A stretch of 64,000 nucleotides of DNA from Gnetum montanum (Eukaryota; Streptophyta; Gnetopsida; Gnetales; Gnetaceae), in assembly GCA_015680685.1 (NCBI GenBank), contig MNCI01015613.1, positions 62,001-126,000 of the forward strand, read 5' to 3'. The notes beneath the pieces were generated by a model. It was not told where the DNA came from. It made no database searches and saw nothing but the letters and a program-made list of their open reading frames with translations. Of this stretch, positions 34,287 to 46,559 are shown piece by piece. The position numbers and the translations under genes were made by a program. The first letter of the stretch is position 1. Each line of letters opens with the position of its first letter.

Positions 34287-36200
34287 ATGCCTTCTTCTCA
34301 TAAGAGCAACTCACCACCTAAGGACCATACACGAGACAGTCGGCAACATAAAAAGCATAACCCAAATCAGCCAAGTCCTAAACAATACAAGATAGTTTAT
34401 ACTCATCCCGATGAGTATATTTCAGATTTTACTTTTATTCTCCATCAAGATAAATAGCTACGGTGGAGATATTTACAAGGTAACATTGTGTTACCCCCAG
34501 ATCGATTAGTTCCTAACATGCTTTTCTGTGCCTTGGCACAGATTGGCATACAAGAACTATTTGCTGAATACGGTGTGGAAGATTTTGACATGAGGGATTA
34601 TTATCCCACAGATACCCAACGTATGAGGGACTTAAGGCAGGAGAGTTAACATGCACTGTTGAAGGGCAAAGTCCTGCACATCCTTAGCGAAATAGGAGAT
34701 GAGGAACCCCTTATCACGGGTTCTTTAGCAAAAGAGGTTCCCCCTCCTAATAATGATGAGGAGGTTGGGTATCAAAACCTACGATCAACGATACATATCC
34801 CTGGTTTTGATGCTTGTGAACGCCAACTGTTCATAGAGGGAACAACCACTTATGCTAAGGACGGGCACTTAGATCGTCACCACGATCGGGCTCGTAGCAG
34901 CCGAAGAGAAGGCAAGAAACATCATCATGGCAATGGTTCCCCTTCTTCTTCTCCTTCATCCCATCACTCATCCTCTCCTTCCACATTTGGGCATAGCCAC
35001 CATGAACATAAAGGTGAGAATAAAAGTAAGTAGGACGAAAGACCTCGACAGGAAAGTTAAGAGAGAGGACAAGGGCAAGGATGTAGGGAGAATAGGGAAC
35101 AACGTAGACATCACAGGCATCATGAAAGAGACAATCATGATGAGCCCCTACTCGCAACCCAAAGTATGCTTGACATAATGGAGGCAATTAGGATTCCCAC
35201 AAGGCATTTAAAAGATAGTCAGATCAAACGATTATACATCCCATGATTTGAAGGGGGATATAATGCTGATCCGCAAAATCATTTATAAGCATTCCACGAT
35301 GCCTATGCCTTGCAGAATATAGAAAATGAGTGGCAAAAACTTAAGTTGTTCCCAAGGACACTCACCAAAGAAGCAGAGAGTTGGTACTAGTCCTTAAAAT
35401 TGGAAACCATCAGGAGGTGGAGTACGATGCTAGAACTGTTCAACAAAAAGTATCAAACATACTCCAGAGTGTCCAATTTGTGTAAGAAGATCCAAGGCTA
35501 GAAGCAAGGTACTCATGAACCCTTGGATGTTGCCATGGCCCACTACTACACATTGTTACATCGTTGCCCAGGCCATGGGTATGCTCAACAGGATCAACTT
35601 CCCCACATCGTGGATGGGCTAAGGCATGAAACTAGAAGAACCCTTGGGACTTAAGCCCAAGGGAGACTCTCACAACTTAGAGCCCATGAAGTACATAGCT
35701 TGCTGGAACAAGTAGCAAAAGAAGAAGGTGAGCTATGAAAAATGGAAAGTGCGAAAGAATACAACCGCGATCCCTCCCTTCAAAAGAAGGAAGTGAAATT
35801 TTGTGATAAAGAGGATGAATCACCACTCGAAGAGTTGGTGAACAGAAAGACCTTGCCGCTTCAAAAACTCACAACCGAAATAGCGACTAAGGTAGATGAC
35901 GTATGGAGTTCCTTAAACTCTAAAATTGAAACTATCTTAAAACTTGTAGAAGAGTCTAAGGTAGAACAAAGTAGTGACAAAGGTAAGAAAAAGTGGAGAG
36001 ATTTAGGCCCTACACATAACAAGGATAAGGGGAAAATCACTAACTCTGATGTGGTTGTGGAATCAAACACAGACGATGATGATGGATGTGAGATCTACCA
36101 CTATGACCATCCTAAGGGATGTTGCCCCATCATCTCACATCTACAGGAGTCTGGGGTGTATGCGCTTAATCCAAGACTTAACCAACGGCAAACACCCTGA
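34287..36200 (+). pseudogene. Athila gag polyprotein, degenerate
   Basis: The first ATG after the primer site in the coding frame is at 34287 (MPSSHKSNSPPKDHTRD). The N-terminal part runs to a low-complexity His/Ser segment at about 34900-35010 (HHHGNGSPSSSPSSHHSSS). The capsid domain follows at about 35200-35660: AFHDAYALQNIENEWQKLKL, FPRTLTKEAESWY, LELFNKKYQTYS, LLHRCPGHGY, HIVDGLRHETRRTL. A lysine-rich acidic part (35742-36200) lies after it with VNRKTLPLQKLTTEIATKV. About six in-frame stops inactivate it. No clear zinc knuckle was seen, as is usual in Athila. Confidence 0.87.
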
Positions 36201-36380
36201 TGGTTATCTTATCCACAAGGTAACCCAAGGTAGTTCCACCAACCACTAACGTATTATCCAAGTGGAACTCCACCATAGCCCATCGGATAGCATCAATAGT
36301 GGTAATACCCACAGTCATGGGAAATGCCATCACTAAAACATCAGTACCCTTACCGGTAGCCTGACCCTTATGGATATTAT

Positions 36381-37364
36381 GTGCATCAGCCAATTTCTCC
36401 AAGTGACTCTATGAGTCACTCAACTCCCAACTGTCACTACCAAGTTCAAGAGTACTTCAAAAGGACTCCTTCTCCGCTGGAAGACACTCCATATCCACAC
36501 CATCCTCCTAATCCATCCACACCTCTTCCATCACAAGTAGTTCCCATAACACCTCCTGCTCCAACAATGCAAGGGGAACTTCCTCCTCAACTGCAGCAAC
36601 GTCACGCTGCGAGAGCTGTAAATATTCAACCTGCTGCTGGTTCTGACAACTATAAAAAGAGAAGACCTTACTTCAGAACCAAAAGCCTAGACAAACTCTT
36701 GCAACAACCTGCGGTTGAGTCCATGTACACTCCTCCATCACCATCTAACACTTCAGAGCACCCTTCAATCCAACAGAGTGTAACGCATACTGTAACTAAC
36801 TGGATCAAGGTAGGCCACCTTCCCAAGAAACTAATTGACCTTGGAAGTCCCTTAATTTATTCGCAGATCACCAGAAATGAACCACATAGGGCTCTTCTTA
36901 ACTCAAGTTCTAGAGTCAACTTAATATCACAAGAGATGTATCACGCCTAGAACCTGTCCCAACTTAAGAAGAGCAACATTCAACTAGAGCTAGCAGACCA
37001 GTCCATCACCATTCCCTTGGGATTGGTGGAGGACGTCATTACCACTGTGTATGGTTGGTCTTACCTAGCTGATTTTCTGGTGATTGAACTAAACAACAAC
37101 GAAGGGGACTTCCCAATTATAATGGGAAGGGCATGGCTTAGTATAGTAGACGCATGCCTTAGGATCCGCGATCTTTCCTTGGAAATCTCTAAGGTAAACA
37201 TTTGTAGAAAGATCGAGAAGAGGAAATTTCCATGCATCACATACAGTGATTCATCGGGTGATGACATGGAGGAAATGCCTCCATGTAAGAGGTGTTCCCT
37301 TGAAACTTTGCAAAAAAGATGCCTGTATGTAGTAACCACACAAGAAGTAGTAGATACCCCATAG
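36381..37364 (+). pseudogene. Athila protease region, degenerate
   Basis: The frame 36381-36950 begins with a proline-rich linker (PSPLEDTPYPHHPPNPSTPL) and ends in the protease start, LLNSSSRVNLISQEMY, where D-S-G/L-G-A-S is expected. It continues in 37017-37364 with GLVEDVITTVYGWSYLADFL and the second conserved block DFPIIMGRAWLSIVDA. The active-site aspartate is lost and a stop separates the halves. RT, RNase H and integrase do not follow; within 200 bp the 3' UTR begins. Confidence 0.83.
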
Positions 37365-37544
37365 TTGACAGCTACTAGAAGGAGCAGACAAATATGCATG
37401 GAATGAACTAAGGAAACCCATGCCAACAACGAAGGCATAGACACATTGGAATATGAGCGTCACCAACTTCCATCCCTTAATCTAAGATCATCATTTAGGA
37501 GAAGTTGGACACTTTTAACAAACTCAAACAGGCGCTCATTATTT

Positions 37545-39329
37545 TGGATCTCTCCCTTTCCACTTAGTCATGGGAGAGATGGCCACCTATGTTGATCATA
37601 TGGGACCCTCAGTTTTTTTTCGATTTTTGTTTCACATATTTTTGTTTTACAACCATTTTTTTCTTACATATTTTTGTTTTACAAATTTCTTTAACTTTTC
37701 TAATTTTTGTTTTACAACATCGTTATACTTTTTCATTTTTTGTGTGTGTGTGATCCACCTTGTAAGTTTGTCNGAACTTAAACGAATTGGTGACTGGGCA
37801 TTTCTCAAACTAAGGAAGGACTCAAGGATTGAAAAGGGTGTGACTTCAAGGGAACTTGATGCTTTTGTGTTGTTCATTCTCTTGGGTGCTTGAATGTTTC
37901 TTCTTGAGTTTTCTTGTTGTTCCAATGTTACCCAATTATCGAAAGCTGAGACAATAAAAATAATCAAGTCTTTACATGGTGTGGTTCTCATGCATAAAAA
38001 CACAAAACACAAAAAAAATAAAAAATAAAAAAAATAAAAAAAGTGAGAATTCAAAGCACACCCCTTAGATGAATAAACTTGGGCTACAAGTACTAGTTAT
38101 GGAACCAAAAGTGTTCCCTCTAACTAAGGTCCTTCTCGCTTTCCATTCTCTCCTTTGTTTCATTAGAATGGTGGTGGCTCTTGGAGGACACATTCTTGTT
38201 ATCCAAGTGGATGTTTTAACCGAATGCATTGATGCGAAGTCACTAGATGTGGTTGGTTTGAGGCTGGAGTTGGAATGAGAATTGCTAAGTCACATTAATC
38301 ATAAAACACACAAGGGGCTATACACCACCTTGTTCTTGAGAGTCCATTCCATTTTCTTCTCTCCATCCTTCTCTCCATTTTTCATCTCATTGTTGGTTGT
38401 ATCATTAGTGTATATATTTTGGTTGATGGATTGTTTTCTTTTTGGTAAATTCTTGCGGTTAAGACTTTAACTCTTATTCCAAATGACATTTCCGGAGCCT
38501 ACGGACTCTTTGAATGTGGGTTTGTCAGGGCATTAAGGGCATGAGCCTATTTTGGAGAGGACCCATTAACATTCCTATTTGGAGCATTAGTTAAATTCTT
38601 TCCCTTAACATTTTGCAATTCATTTTATTTTGTTCATTTCCACCTTGACATCCATTTCATCGATGCCATAGTTGTCCCTTTTTATCTATCTTTCTTACTC
38701 CTGTTCTTTCTCCATTCTAATGCTACTGGAGGTTCGCGATTAGTCATGGGGGTACAGGGCCTGATTTTTTGATTTTTCTCCTAGCCCCAAAATTTCTGAT
38801 TTTTTGATTTTCTTCCTAACCCCTACACCTTTGGTAGTCATCATTAATATATTCCCAGATCCATATCAGCCATACCACAACCTAGCCAATGGACCTACAC
38901 CGAAGTAAGGTATTAATTACATGATGATTCATTTACCCTTGCTAATATATGATTATGTTGTGTGTGGAGATGGAAGACATGCAACAACAGATTGGATCTA
39001 GAGCAAACACTTGGAATGGAGCAGCGTTGAAGTAGCTATGCAAGGAGCAAGATCGATGGCGCGCTTACGGATGGACAACGAAGGTGCAATCTTGGCATTG
39101 GCAGCAGCAACACTTCTTTCTCTCTCTCTTTCTCAGCTACCAACTAAGACCTAATGTCATTGTAATAAGGTGTTCACCCTTGTTTTCATGAACACCAGTT
39201 TTGTCAAGTCTTGTAATAATGATCCGTTCACATGTCATCCCATTAGTTCCATTTCCCTCAATAATTCCATACCTTCTTGATATTATTGTAAAGAACTTTA
39301 GGACGAGTTTTCATTCAGTCATGGGGATA
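37545..39329 (+). other. 3' UTR of Athila element 2, following a pol deletion
   Basis: Sequence from TATTTTGGATCTC onward matches 17854 onward in element 1: the CTTAGTCA..GGGAGAGATGGCCAC block, TTTTGTTTTACA repeats, the hairpin, GGGCTACAAGTACTAGTTATGG, and GAAGTCACTAGATGTGGTTGG. It ends in the purine tract CAGTCATGGGGATA. An N at 37773 marks an assembly join. A CT-rich stretch lies at 39113-39136. Confidence 0.8.
37985..38049 (+). other. A-loop hairpin in the element 2 3' UTR
   Basis: TTCTCA (37985-37990) pairs with TGAGAA (38044-38049) around a 53-base loop that is almost only A with a few C and T. It is the single-copy counterpart of the three hairpins in element 1. Confidence 0.75.
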
Positions 39330-40336
39330 TTATGAGATGCGATATTGCATGCACCACGATATCGCGGCCATCGCGATATCGCATCCCATGCGATATCGCG
39401 NTCACGATATCGCGGCCATCGCGATATCGCATCCCATGCGATATCGCGTCGTCCCTTGCGATATCGCATACACGATATTGTGGTCCGCCACTAAATCTAT
39501 AAATAAGAGGTGGCACTCCCCTTATTTTCCATCCTAGGCTTAAATTAGGGAAATTATGGTAGTTTGATCACTCCAAAGATAGAATATTTTCCATGTGCAC
39601 ACAGTAAGAGTCCCCAAGTGAATGGATCTTTATTCAAGCAGCTTTGTACCTGAATGCAAGTTGTGTACAGCAATAAAGACGAGCTTTGTGGATAAACCTT
39701 GCAATGCATGGAATAGGATTTTCTTACATGTTATTTATTACCTGCATTAGTATGGCATGAGTACAACTTGATTACGAGCATTGACGAATGTGTACGGCTA
39801 ATCAAGGAATCGACTACTCATCGCGAGTAGTCTCTCTCACCCTCAACTCCTAGAACGCGGGATGAGTACGACTTGATTACGAGCATCTACAGATGTGTAT
39901 GGCTAGTCAAGGAATTGGCTGCTCATCACATTTAGGCTAGTTAAGTGCCTCAGTACAACCACTTTGAGCACATGCATTACATGTTGTGATCCCAGTAACG
40001 ATTAGCGTTTGGTAGCCATAGTTGCATAGTTCAAGGTGTGTACGGTAAGTGGGAACAGATAGTTAATGTAGACTTAGTCCTTAGTTAGAGTTAGTTAGCT
40101 CTCTCAACCCTTCACCTTGATAGCATAGGAGAAAAATCATAAAAGACCATAAAAATCATATACCTTTGACTTAACCATACACCGTGACAACAACAAGTAA
40201 GTCTGGGTAAACAACGAATGATTAACCCCAAGTGTTCCATGGGGCGTTTAGGCATTTAGTCTACAGAGTTTGAACGGATCATGCGTGCTACGCTCGTTTT
40301 GTATGGTTGAGTGTAGGGGTACCTCGCCACTCATCA
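39330..40336 (+). repeat. 3' LTR of Athila element 2
   Basis: Starts TTATGAG (first G of TGATGAG mutated) and ends CTCATCA. It has TATA box 39498-39505 (TATAAATA) and AATAAA 39672-39677. It is 1007 bases as assembled; removing the duplicated segment at the N (39401) gives about 960, close to the 954 of the 5' LTR. The following AAGGG (40337-40341) is the probable target duplication. Confidence 0.94.
39355..39448. repeat. 46-bp exact duplication around an N in the LTR palindrome cluster
   Basis: 39355-39400 and 39403-39448 are identical, separated by N and T. Together with the length excess over the 5' LTR, this suggests an assembly artefact inside a palindrome-rich region that is hard to assemble. 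Confidence 0.88.
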
Positions 40337-40341
40337 AAGGG

Positions 40342-41693
40342 AAATAAAATAACCTTTCTTATTTGAAGAGTTCTATCTCCTCCTACATTTCAATGTAGAG
40401 AGCCCAAAATAAATAAAGAAGCATCGAAAAAGGAACATAAGATGAAAGATAGAACAATTATGTATAAGGTGAACCCTCTTAATATGAAAAATAATTTCTA
40501 TATATTTTATATTTTTGTAAAATACAAACCTTGTTCACTTCTTGGATATTTGAGCTATGTACCTATTTTTATGAATACATAACAAAGGATGATAGATATA
40601 AAATTTCCATCTATGTTGGTGGGACTATGAGGTTGCAAGGGACATTTTTCATTCTAGTGCACACTATATGTTCAAGAAAATTTAATATTATTTATTATAT
40701 ACTAATATTTTATTATTTAATATAGTAAACTTAAAATATGAATAACTTAATTTCTAGATGTCTAATTAAGGTGAAACAAGTATCGTTGGAATCATTATTT
40801 TACACACTATTCTATGATGCTACTAGTTGAATTTTTAGACATCTATCCTTTTCTAGCTACATGAATCTCAAATTTTCTCTAAAAAAAGTTTATTTAATTA
40901 TACATGTGAGTATTATGAAATTTTATTGCACTGTATTATTTTCTGTATTTACTCTTCTAATTAATAATATTGATCTAATTTATGACTTCCTTTTAAGCTA
41001 CTTAATCAAGGTTAAATCCAGATCCTTGGGGTTTTCTAGCATCCCTATTAGTTATTTATAGGATATTTTATAGATAATTAATAAGGGTGTTACATGTTCC
41101 CTCAGAGCAGTAGATTCTGAGATTACAAGATGCATACTACCTACCCATACCCCAAACTTTCATCACCATGTTGCCATATTATTATACCCTCTAAACCTGT
41201 AATTTTTCCATAAATTAATATAGATTTTGCAGTGTTTTGGCACATTTTCTTGTTTATTTTTTGCAACTACATTTTGGTATTGGCTCTATCTTTTACACAT
41301 TTCATCACTCATTTTCATTATGTTACAACATTTGGTAATAAATATTTAAGTCCTTAAGCAATCGACAAGACTGTTTCAGGTGCTCACAAATCCTTTCTGA
41401 GGCCCATGGATCTATGAGTTAAATTGTTCCATATAGATATATTTACTTTTCTAGCATCAAATTTTCTATTGCTACAATTAAGCATTGCTATGATTGACTA
41501 GCATGTTTGGTTTGTGGTCATGTACCTTGAAACTCTTTAATAGTTGTAAAGTTAGAATATGTTATGTAATTAATGGTTAGTAATAAGTTATTTTCTAGCA
41601 AATTATATATTATATGTTATATGGATTAGATATTAGGTGTTATATTTAATGATATGTATGATGGCTTATCTTTTATTTATTTTATTTTAATAT
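40342..41693. other. AT-rich intergenic stretch
   Basis: No gene recognised. Short frames at 40531-40725 and 40861-41061 (+) lack any domain and are typical of AT-rich DNA. Confidence 0.55.
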
Positions 41694-41710
41694 ATTAGTA
41701 AGTATACATA

Positions 41711-41882
41711 TGGGGCCACCACTTTGAGTAATGGTAAGATGCTTGTTTCTCAAGTCATAGGACCTAGGTTTGATCTTAGATGCAACCACTTAAAAGATGT
41801 TAGACTTTCACTCATCTACCACCCCTCCTAGGACCCTGCCATAGTAGAATGAGCACTAAGCCTCTTGATGATATTCTTTTGG
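41711..41882 (+). mobile_element. tRNA-derived SINE, copy 1
   Basis: The 5' part (TTTGAGTAATGGTAAGATGC ... AGGTTTGATCTTAG) resembles a tRNA with an A box and a degraded B box (GGTTTGATCTT; canonical GGTTCGANNCC). A non-tRNA body of about 90 bp follows, ending T-rich. Direct repeats flank it: ATTAGTAAGTATACATA at 41694-41710 and ATTAGTAAGTGTATATG at 41883-41899. SINEs are copied by LINE enzymes and encode no protein. Confidence 0.75.
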
Positions 41883-41938
41883 ATTAGTAAGTGTATATGA
41901 TATTACTAATTTATTTTTATTAGTATATGTTAGTGGTA

Positions 41939-42104
41939 AAGGACCATCATTTTGAGTAATGGTACAATTCTTGTTTCTCATGTTAAAAACTTGGGTTTGG
42001 ACCTAGGTGCAACCACTTGAAGAGGTTAGGTTTTTGCTCATTTGCTAATTCTCTCAAGATTCTCCTTAGCAGCATGAGTACTATAGCTCTAAGTGATGAT
42101 CCTT
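41939..42104 (+). mobile_element. tRNA-derived SINE, copy 2
   Basis: Aligns with copy 1 along its length (CCATCATTTTGAGTAATGGTA, CTTGTTTCTCATG, TTGGGTTTGGACCTAGGTGC, CAACCACTTGAAGAGGTTAG). Flanking repeats TATATGTTAGTGGTA (41924-41938) and TATATGTTACTAGTA (42105-42119) agree at 13 of 15 bases. Same orientation as copy 1 and only 25 bp downstream of that copy's right repeat. Confidence 0.72.
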
Positions 42105-42253
42105 TATATGTTACTAGTACATATTTTTATTAGATTATATTAGATTTAATTATTATATATATGTAGGTCAAGATTGTTACTATAATTATTAAGTACATGG
42201 ATGATGTGAATAGAGTCATTAGTATTTTCTATTTTCTACATTATAGGTTATAG

Positions 42254-43186
42254 TAGAGTAGGTTCACTCCATTAATTAATTATCTTCAAACCACTAAATT
42301 GAGATATTATGAAAATATAAAAAATTTTGCTAGAAAACAAGAAAACTATATATCTTCAATTAATTTATTAGAAGATTACAACTAGATTCTCAAAAATCCA
42401 CAAAGCACCAAAAACCTATCACACTTAAATAATATTGTAGAGCATGAGGCTCTACAATCACATAATAGCTATTCTCAATGCAAGATACAACCAATAGAGA
42501 ATACCTCCCACAACCTGAGATTGAAATCTCACTCACAAGTAAGAAATAAGAGAATTATACACAAGGACTAACACATCATAAGTTGATCTTCAAGCTACAG
42601 TCATTAATTACACTCTCCCAATATGTTGACCCACTCTTTCTTACTTAGCTCTTCATAATCAAGAGCTCCAAGCATGGATACATAACATCATTATAAAAAT
42701 TCAAAACCTTAGGAATCTTTCTTAAATGACTCTGTAGATGTTTTCCTCATAGATCTTGATTTTTATTGGATTCTTCTCATCAAAACCACCATGTTGGAGA
42801 TTTTTTGAATCATACAAGACATCTCATAGTGCCCCTAGATGTCTTTCTATGAACCTAGGATGCTGCTGAGACATCTCATATAAGTATAAGATGTCTCATA
42901 TAAGTGTCAAACATTTCACCTACATTTGAAACATCTCACTAGAGTCCAAGAAATCTCACAACCATCCAAGACATCTTTCACGAGACATTTTCTCATCAGT
43001 GACATGTCTCCTGTAAGAAGACTGCAATTCAGCGAAGATGTCTTCTCTAAAACTGAGACATCTTCTACTAAACCTCTAATCTTAGCTAAGACATCTTGTG
43101 GACATATAATGTCTTCCTAGAGCTAAAACCCTATAAAAACAACTTGTAGAACAAAGCACAAGGCAATCAAAAGAGGTGTTCCTACA
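42254..43186 (-). repeat. 3' LTR of chromovirus-like element (minus strand)
   Basis: Matches 47939-48858: AGAGTAGGTTCACTCC, TTTTGCTAGAAAA, TCCACAAAGCACCAAAAACCTATCACACTTAAAT, GTAGAGCATGAGGCTCTA. On the minus strand it begins TGTAGGAACACC, preceded by the purine tract AAAGGGTGGGAGAG. The outer end (CTACTCTA) is not a standard CA end, so its limit is uncertain by a few bases. It contains a cluster of AGATGTCT/AGACATCT motifs at about 42820-43115. Confidence 0.9.
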
Positions 43187-43363
43187 CTAGCTCTCCCACC
43201 CTTTAAAAAGTGAACTTCAGTGAACAATGGAGTAGGGGTAGAAGTGAGTACCCACTTAAAAAATTTTGGTCTTATGGATCCATACAACATCATTAGTAGA
43301 TTGATCCTCTCAATGAATCAGGTACTCATGCCTCTTGACTCCTCAAGTGCTAGAAGGTTTCCT

Positions 43364-44440
43364 TCACTTGAGTACAATTTCCTTCCTTTCCATTGAAGTA
43401 TTGGATTGATTAATATCCCTCTTTAACACATCAATTCTCACATGTATGGTTTTCCCATTAGCTAATCCATGATAGCACATAAGATCTGAAACATTAAACA
43501 TAAAATACAGACCAACATTATTTGGTAAATCAATCTTAAAAGCATTATCATTGATCTTAGTCTTGATCTTGAAAGGGCTCATCTTCTTGGCTTCTAATTT
43601 GGAGAAGTTAATACGTCTCAACCATTTCTTCTTCAAGTGTACCCAAACCAAGTCACCAACAACAAAAATTAGGCTTTTTCTTATTCTCATATCTCTTGAG
43701 GACTCTCTCTTCAACCTTCTTCTCTAAATTTAATTTCACTTTCGCATGGAGATCCCTTATCTCTTGAACAAAATTAGCATTAAGTTGAGATTTACTATCG
43801 AAGCTCTTCAAAGTTTTCACTAATGTTGGACAAAATCCATAGTTCACCTCAAATGAACTTTTACCAATATCAACATGAAAACCTTTATTTTATGAAAACT
43901 TAGCATGACACAATAAGTTTTCCCACTTGTTTGACTATCCATCACACAAACATCTCAATATGTTTAGCAAGGATTCATTTACCACCTCTATTTCACCATT
44001 AGATTGTGGATGATTATACTAGAAAATCTTAATTTTTTCCTAAAATCTTCCAAAGGGACCTCCAAAAATGAATTTTTAACTTGGAGTCTTTATCACTAAC
44101 AATATTCAAAAGAATATCATGAAACTTCACAACATTCTAGAAAACTAAATTTACTACATGAAAAGCATCACTTATCTTCTTGCATGGAATAAAATGTTTC
44201 ATTTTGAAGAACCTATCCACAACAACAAAAATTGCATCATTTCTACTTTTGTTCTTTGGAATATTATTCACAGAGTCCATTAACACACTTTCCAATGGAC
44301 ATTTTGAAATTGGCAAAGGCATATAGTGTCCATCTACACCTTCACCTTCTTTAAACTTTTGACATGTCAAGAACTCCTTCATAAAATTTGAAACTTCTAT
44401 TATCATACCACACCAAAAATAGTACCTACCCACTCATTCC
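43364..44440 (-). pseudogene. Integrase of chromovirus-like gypsy element, degenerate
   Basis: The minus frame 44433-44137 encodes the part around the zinc finger and core start: LTCQKFKEGEG, MPLPISKCPLESVLMDSVNN, NDAIFVVVDRFFKMKHFIPC. The frame 43714-43364 encodes the C-terminal part: VGDLVWVHLKKKWLRRINFS, KMSPFKIKTKINDNAFKIDL, YFMFNVSDLMCY. These are hallmark motifs of chromovirus-type Ty3/gypsy integrases. The middle (43850-44130) is decayed. A chromodomain is not clearly visible after the GPY-like segment. Confidence 0.87.
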
Positions 44441-44779
44441 AATGTTTTATTTATACCCATGTGACTTTCCATGCCACTACAATGCTTTTCAAAAAATGTT
44501 TTTTTTTTTCTAAAATCATAATTAGGAATACATACCTCTCTATTATTAAATAATAGTTCAATTTGAATATGATAATCCCTCTATTGGCCTATCCTGTTCA
44601 TAAATGACTCTTTAATTCTCCTCTAAACATAACCAAAATTAACATCATGCTTATAAAAAGAAGCAAAATCACCCATACCTTCCACATGAAGTACACTAAA
44701 TTTCATCATGTTCACCTTGGATAATGCATCATCCACCACATTGCATTTGTCACTTTTGTACTTTAATAAAATATTGAAC

Positions 44780-45300
44780 TCCTATAACTATGAAACCCAC
44801 TTCATGTGCTTTGCACTTAGCTTCTTTGGTGATTTTAGAAATTGAAGTGCTTTATGGTCTATCATCAAGGTGAATTTCCTGGGAAACAAGTAATGTCTCT
44901 AATGCTTGATTACTTGAAGAATAGCATACAACTCCATATCATATACACTATAATTTTTTCCTTAACTCATTCAAATTTTCAGAAAAGAAAGCAATAGGTC
45001 TATCTTCTTATGAATTTACCCCACCAATGATAAGTCCACTTGCATCCACCCCCACCTAGAAAAGCTTCTGAAAATTTTGGAATTGCTAGTTTACTAGTAA
45101 TCTTTTCCTTCAACAAGTCAAAGCTTCCTTGGGTTTTATTATCCCAGCTAAATTTCTTATTTTTCTTCAGTAAAGGAAACACAGGGCACAAAATACCACT
45201 ACATTTTTTGATGAACCATCTATAAAAACCTACTAAACTAAGAAATGATCTTACTTACCTAACATTCTTAGGAGTTGATTAATTCCTAATAGCCTTTAAC
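44780..45300 (-). pseudogene. RNase H and connection of chromovirus-like element, degenerate
   Basis: The frame 45191-45000 (-) reads PLLKKNKKFSWDN, QGSFDLLKEKITSKLAIPKF, the segment between RT and RNase H. Left of it (44780-44990) fragments corresponding to the HALKYL and Y-Q-rich RNase H blocks can be read with frame changes. Stops are frequent. Confidence 0.75.
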
Positions 45301-45960
45301 TTGGTAGCTTCCATCTAAATATAGTTTTTAGAAATGACATGCTCCAAATATGTGATTTCCCTCTAGAAGAAATTACTTTTCTTCACGTTGATCACTAGCA
45401 GTACCTCCTTCAACCTAAGACACACCATTCTTAAGTGATCCGAGTACCCTTCCTCATTGGAGCTATACACTAAAATATCATTACAAAAAATACAATAAAG
45501 CACTTACCAATTAATTCTTTCAATATATCATGCATCAACCTCATGAATGTAGTAAATGCATTGGTGAGCCTAAATGGCATCTTCAACCATTCAAACAATC
45601 AATTTGATGTTTTGAAAGCTATCTTCCACTCATCATCATGCCTAATTCTAATTTGATGGTAATCATTCTTCAAATCAATTTTACTAAAAATCTCTACATT
45701 GGTAAGGACATCAAGGATATCATCCATCCCCAAAATAGTAAACCTATACCTCACTATTATCCTATTCACTACCGTAGAATTAATGTGCATCCTCTATTCA
45801 TTGCTATCCTACTTTGGCACTAGCATCATTGGAACTACACAAGGTGAAATGGATTTCCTCACGAAGCCTTTCGTAAGTAATCCCTCTACTTGCCTTTGCA
45901 ATTCAACCCTCTAATTTGGTACTATTCAGTAAGCTCTTTTATTTGGAATGGTAGCACTAG
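45300..45960 (-). pseudogene. Reverse transcriptase of chromovirus-like element, degenerate
   Basis: The frame 45790-45599 (-) encodes MHINSTVVNRIIVRYRFTIL, ILDVLTNVEIFSKIDLKNDY and HQIRIRHDDEWKIAFKT, the finger and palm motifs before the catalytic loop, including the first aspartate in KIDL. The catalytic loop region near 45470 is decayed. Family assignment is strong from the RYRF-IP / FSKIDL / HQIRI / EWKTAF series. Confidence 0.88.
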
Positions 45961-46235
45961 GAATAAAGTTAATCTAATGTTATACATTCCTCATTGTTGG
46001 TAGTATATTCAATTCTCCTTTAAACACCTTCAAGAATTTCTCCTTCAAGCCAAGCATAGTTGTAGGAAGTTCAACTTGCACATCAACATGGTTAGTAGAA
46101 ACTATTGTCATAACAACAAAACCAAAACTAGTTTCATCATGTTTCTTAATATATTTTCTGTCTCCTAGAAGGATTCAGAAAGCATTTAGTGAGCTTTACT
46201 ACCTCATCATGGATTCCATTAAGTCTAGCTACACT

Positions 46236-46540
46236 CTATATATTTCTAAGTTCATCAAATTGAGTATCATTGTCAAAATTCCAAGGTCTACTAATAATTA
46301 CATCAACATAATCTATTGAACACACACCATATTTCACCACATCATGAAAACTTCCTATTTTAAATTTCAAGGTACATAGTTCCCTCACATCTTGAGAAAA
46401 ATCTCTAGATAACCAATGCACCTTATAAGGTCTAAGATGAGGATTAGTTACCAAATGCAACCTAGCAAGTTCTCTAGAAGAAATAGCATTTTCTTGGGCT
46501 CCCCCATCAATCAAAATATGAATCCATTCCCTAGTAAGTC
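46236..46540 (-). pseudogene. Aspartic protease of chromovirus-like element, degenerate
   Basis: The frame 46514-46236 (-), 92 residues: IDGGAQENAISSRELARL is the active-site block (D-G-G here, D-S/G-G/A in the family), then PYKVHWL, LKFKIGSFHDVVKYGV and the second block DVIISRPWNFDND. Upstream codons before the first methionine continue the same frame, so the methionine is not a real start. Confidence 0.84.
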
Positions 46541-46559
46541 AACAACTAACCTCAATCTA

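Noticed and set aside
37061-37466. Minus-strand frames of 71-127 residues
   Set aside because: Shadows of the plus-strand Athila protease, whose motifs are clear in the other direction.
41711-42104. Functional tRNA genes
   Set aside because: A and B boxes are degraded, no acceptor stem closes, and both copies continue into a shared non-tRNA body with flanking target duplications, which fits SINEs.
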